A stretch of DNA of 9,065 nucleotides. It comes from Myxococcales bacterium (GTDB lineage Bacteria; Myxococcota; Polyangia; Polyangiales; Polyangiaceae). The stretch spans positions 1-9,065 of the forward strand of contig JAGQIY010001380.1 in NCBI GenBank assembly GCA_020430865.1. Reading direction: 5' to 3'. How positions within the stretch are numbered: position 1 is the stretch's first letter; each line of letters begins with the position of its first letter. This document shows, one piece after another, positions 7,694 to 9,065 of this stretch. The notes below the pieces were generated by a model that was given only the letters and a program-made list of their open reading frames with translations, was not told where the DNA came from and did not search any database. The translations under genes and the position numbers were made by a program.

Positions 7694-7718
7694 CTCACAC
7701 ACCAAGCGGTGGGGTGAG
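7694..7718. promoter_or_regulatory. Second inverted repeat with the TCACACACCA copy, candidate operator or hairpin
   Basis: CTCAC (7694-7698) pairs with GTGAG (7714-7718) and CACC (7700-7703) with GGTG (7708-7711), with a loop AAGC and small bulges. It contains the second copy of TCACACACCA (7695-7704). Either a protein-binding site upstream of the promoter or an RNA hairpin; no T-run follows on either strand. Confidence 0.35.
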
Positions 7719-7762
7719 AAGCACGGCAGCAATCGCGATGGAACCCGAAAATTCGAGCCGGT

Positions 7763-7782
7763 TCGCGCCCACGCGGGCGCGA
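7763..7782. repeat. Perfect 8-bp GC-rich inverted repeat with 4-base loop
   Basis: TCGCGCCC (7763-7770) and GGGCGCGA (7775-7782) are exact reverse complements around ACGC. As RNA this is a very stable hairpin. On the minus strand a TTTT follows about 10 bases later, too far for a standard intrinsic terminator. It may end read-through from the mnmA unit or be a protein-binding palindrome. Confidence 0.45.
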
Positions 7783-7899
7783 GTGCACTGGTTGTTCGCG
7801 CCTCCACGAACGCGAATTGTCGTCTGCGAATCGGCGACTTGCCAAGCTCCAAAGACCCGGCTCAGCGCTTGACCGCGCATGCCACGCTGGTCGGCTCTT

Positions 7900-7922
7900 C
7901 GCCTCTGGTCGCAGACCAGGCG
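7900..7922 (-). terminator. Hairpin behind the 224-aa lipoprotein gene, candidate terminator
   Basis: On the minus strand CGCC and TGGTC pair with GACCA and GGCG, a 9-bp stem with a 2-base bulge and a TGC loop, about 37 bases after the TAA stop. There is no T-run, so termination would need Rho or be partial. Confidence 0.35.
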
Positions 7923-7959
7923 CGTGTTGGCGCGGCGCGTTGGGCGATTTCTTGGTCGC

Positions 7960-8634
7960 TTATGGAAACGGCTGAGCTGGCTGGCCACGCTGAAAGAAGA
8001 AGCGGAACCATCCCGTCACGCGACTGACGCGTCCCGCGGGATAGCTGCCATCCGCCGTGGCATCTCGCGGATCGACGAACGTGGCGTCGAAGCGCGCCTC
8101 GGTCAGACGATCGTCTCCGTTCGGCTCGTTCGGGTCTCCGCTGAACAAGTCGCTGAAGGTGATCGTGCCCTCGACGGCATGGAGAGAGCCGTTCTGCTCG
8201 TGACACGTCTGGTGCAGATAGAGGCTCAAGCTCACGAGCGGCTCCTCGAGGGGGCGAATCGGCGTCCCAACGGGCTGCACCCCAGAGGGCAGCCCGACCT
8301 CGATGGGGGTGTCGAGCAGACCCTCACGGATCCCGTCGACGTTGTTGACCATCACGATCAGACCATCACTCAGCTCCTCGATGTCTTCGCCCCGCTGGAT
8401 GCGAATCAACATCGTGTCCCGATAGGGATTCGCGGCGAAGAAGCTGGGCTTGAGATCGTAGCTGCCGTTCCAGCAACCATCGATGAACAGCCGGTCGCTG
8501 TGCACCTCTCCGTCACCCTCTGCGGTGCTGCAGCCGACGCCGATCCACCCGAGCAGCAGCAACAGCGCGCCGACGCGCCGGGTCCACGGGCGCAAGGAGC
8601 CTGGGAGGTCACGGGTTTGGGGGTGAGGGCTCAT
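7960..8634 (-). CDS. Predicted lipoprotein of unknown function
   Basis: 224-aa predicted lipoprotein. The N-terminus has a basic region (RPWTRR, 15-20), a hydrophobic core (VGALLLLLGWIG) and GVGC ending at Cys35, so export and lipidation are likely though Gly at -3 is unusual. The mature part is acidic and has only two further cysteines, in DGCWNGSYDL and HQTCHEQNG, which could form one disulfide. It contains the phrases MLIRIQRGEDIEEL and GTITFSDLFSGD, suggesting a beta-rich fold of the kind that binds or measures something, but I recognise no family. I chose ATG at 8634, because the longer frame up to 8874 overlaps mnmA and is arginine-rich there. It begins 14 bp after the mnmA stop, so it is probably transcribed with mnmA; the ribosome site is weak. 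No link to tRNA modification is implied by the sequence. Confidence 0.85.
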   Translation of the reverse strand: MSPHPQTRDLPGSLRPWTRRVGALLLLLGWIGVGCSTAEGDGEVHSDRLFIDGCWNGSYDLKPSFFAANPYRDTMLIRIQRGEDIEELSDGLIVMVNNVDGIREGLLDTPIEVGLPSGVQPVGTPIRPLEEPLVSLSLYLHQTCHEQNGSLHAVEGTITFSDLFSGDPNEPNGDDRLTEARFDATFVDPRDATADGSYPAGRVSRVTGWFRFFFQRGQPAQPFP

Positions 8635-8648
8635 GGCTTCGACGCGGT

Positions 8649-9065
8649 TCAGGCTCGTGCGTTGACGACTGGAGAGCAAGCGCTGGTTCCCGAACGCAGC
8701 CAGCTCCTGAGGATCGTACCACCTCCGAGCACCCGATCCCCGTCGTACATGACAGCCACCTGGCCGGGCACCACGGCGTGCAGCGGCTCGACGAAGTCCA
8801 GGCGATAGCCTTCCGGTCCGTGCTCCAGGCGCGCGGGCAACGGCGTCCCCCGGTAGCGTACCACGGCGTGGCACGAGAAGGGCGCCGTGACTCCGTCGGC
8901 GATCGCAACGTCCGTCAGGTAAGCGCTGTCCGCGAGCAGCCGCTCCCGGGGGCCAAGCTCCACGGTGCCGTCACGGTCCACCCGCACGACATAGAGCCGT
9001 TTTCCCGCGGAAACACCCAGGTTCTTGCGCTGCCCCACGGTGAAGCGGTGGATTCCGTCGTGCTC
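8649..9065 (-). CDS. mnmA: tRNA-specific 2-thiouridylase MnmA (C-terminal 138 residues, 5' end outside window)
   Basis: MnmA puts sulfur on C2 of U34 in the tRNAs for Lys, Glu and Gln, using ATP and sulfur relayed from a cysteine desulfurase, in the cytoplasm. Only the C-terminal part is visible, but it is characteristic: HRFTVGQRKNLGV at the start matches the family's YTIGQRKGLGI segment, then YVVRVDRDG, and near the end DFVEPLHAVVPGQVAVMYDGDRVLGGG (seen in parts) matches the conserved PGQ..V.YDG..VLGGG block of the beta-barrel domain. The catalytic cysteines and PP-loop lie upstream of the window and cannot be checked. The gene ends at TGA (8649-8651), and a lipoprotein gene follows after 14 bp. 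Identification is secure from the C-terminal block. Confidence 0.93.
   Translation of the reverse strand, partial: EHDGIHRFTVGQRKNLGVSAGKRLYVVRVDRDGTVELGPRERLLADSAYLTDVAIADGVTAPFSCHAVVRYRGTPLPARLEHGPEGYRLDFVEPLHAVVPGQVAVMYDGDRVLGGGTILRSWLRSGTSACSPVVNARA

Larger units (their letters stand above)
7560..7959. other. 400-bp regulatory spacer between the lipoprotein gene and the kinase cluster
   Basis: No reading frame here looks coding: the open frames are arginine-rich and continue into the neighbouring genes in the wrong frame. The stretch contains, in direction of transcription, a hairpin about 37 bp after the lipoprotein stop (7900-7922), a 6-bp inverted repeat TTCGCG/CGCGAA (7795-7800 with 7811-7816), a perfect 8-bp GC-rich hairpin (7763-7782), two copies of a 10-bp direct repeat inside inverted repeats (7694-7718 and 7634-7650), and a promoter (7577-7605). 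This density of structure suggests that the spacer ends the mnmA unit and controls the kinase unit. Confidence 0.6.

Noticed and set aside
7695..7988. 97-codon minus-strand frame in the spacer
   Set aside because: Arginine-rich, overlaps the lipoprotein gene end, no domain, and covers the hairpins and repeats; more likely non-coding.
7879..8808. 309-codon plus-strand frame opposite the lipoprotein and mnmA
   Set aside because: It is the antisense of two supported genes; long antisense frames are normal in DNA of this GC content.

Overview
This window looks like chromosomal DNA from a high-GC, myxobacteria-like bacterium (Myxococcota, probably Polyangia-like). That placement is inferred from the high GC, the serine/threonine kinase with an HRDVTPHN catalytic loop and a PEGA ectodomain, and the Cys-rich lipoproteins with Gly/Ser/Asp linkers. 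No rRNA or other decisive marker is present. Every gene I can support lies on the minus strand, so transcription runs from high to low coordinates. I see no mobile element, CRISPR array, tRNA or rRNA.

Layout in the direction of transcription. (1) 9065-8649: C-terminal part of mnmA, the tRNA-uridine 2-thiolase, cut by the window edge. (2) 8634-7960: a 224-aa predicted lipoprotein of unknown function, 14 bp after mnmA. (3) 7959-7560: a 400-bp spacer with a hairpin behind the lipoprotein gene, a perfect 8-bp GC-rich hairpin, two direct repeats inside inverted repeats, and a good sigma70-like promoter. (4) A probable five-gene run: a secreted TPR/Ig-like protein with a C-terminal membrane anchor (7559-6684); a transmembrane Ser/Thr kinase with a C-terminal PEGA domain (6687-4237, start overlapping the previous stop by 4 bp); a 581-aa Cys-rich predicted lipoprotein (4182-2437); a 64-aa Cys-rich protein (2423-2229); and tilS, tRNA(Ile)-lysidine synthase (2224-1355, 4 bp after the small gene). 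(5) A 453-bp spacer without a convincing gene. (6) ftsH, GTG start at 901, first 300 residues only.

How the genes may work together: mnmA and tilS modify tRNA anticodon position 34, and ftsH is the membrane AAA+ protease often found beside tilS. The kinase and the TPR protein look like one membrane signalling unit: coupled translation, a cytoplasmic kinase domain, and periplasmic PEGA and TPR/Ig domains. The lipoprotein downstream may be its periplasmic partner, but that rests only on position. The least described parts are this envelope kinase cluster and the 64-aa six-cysteine protein in front of tilS.
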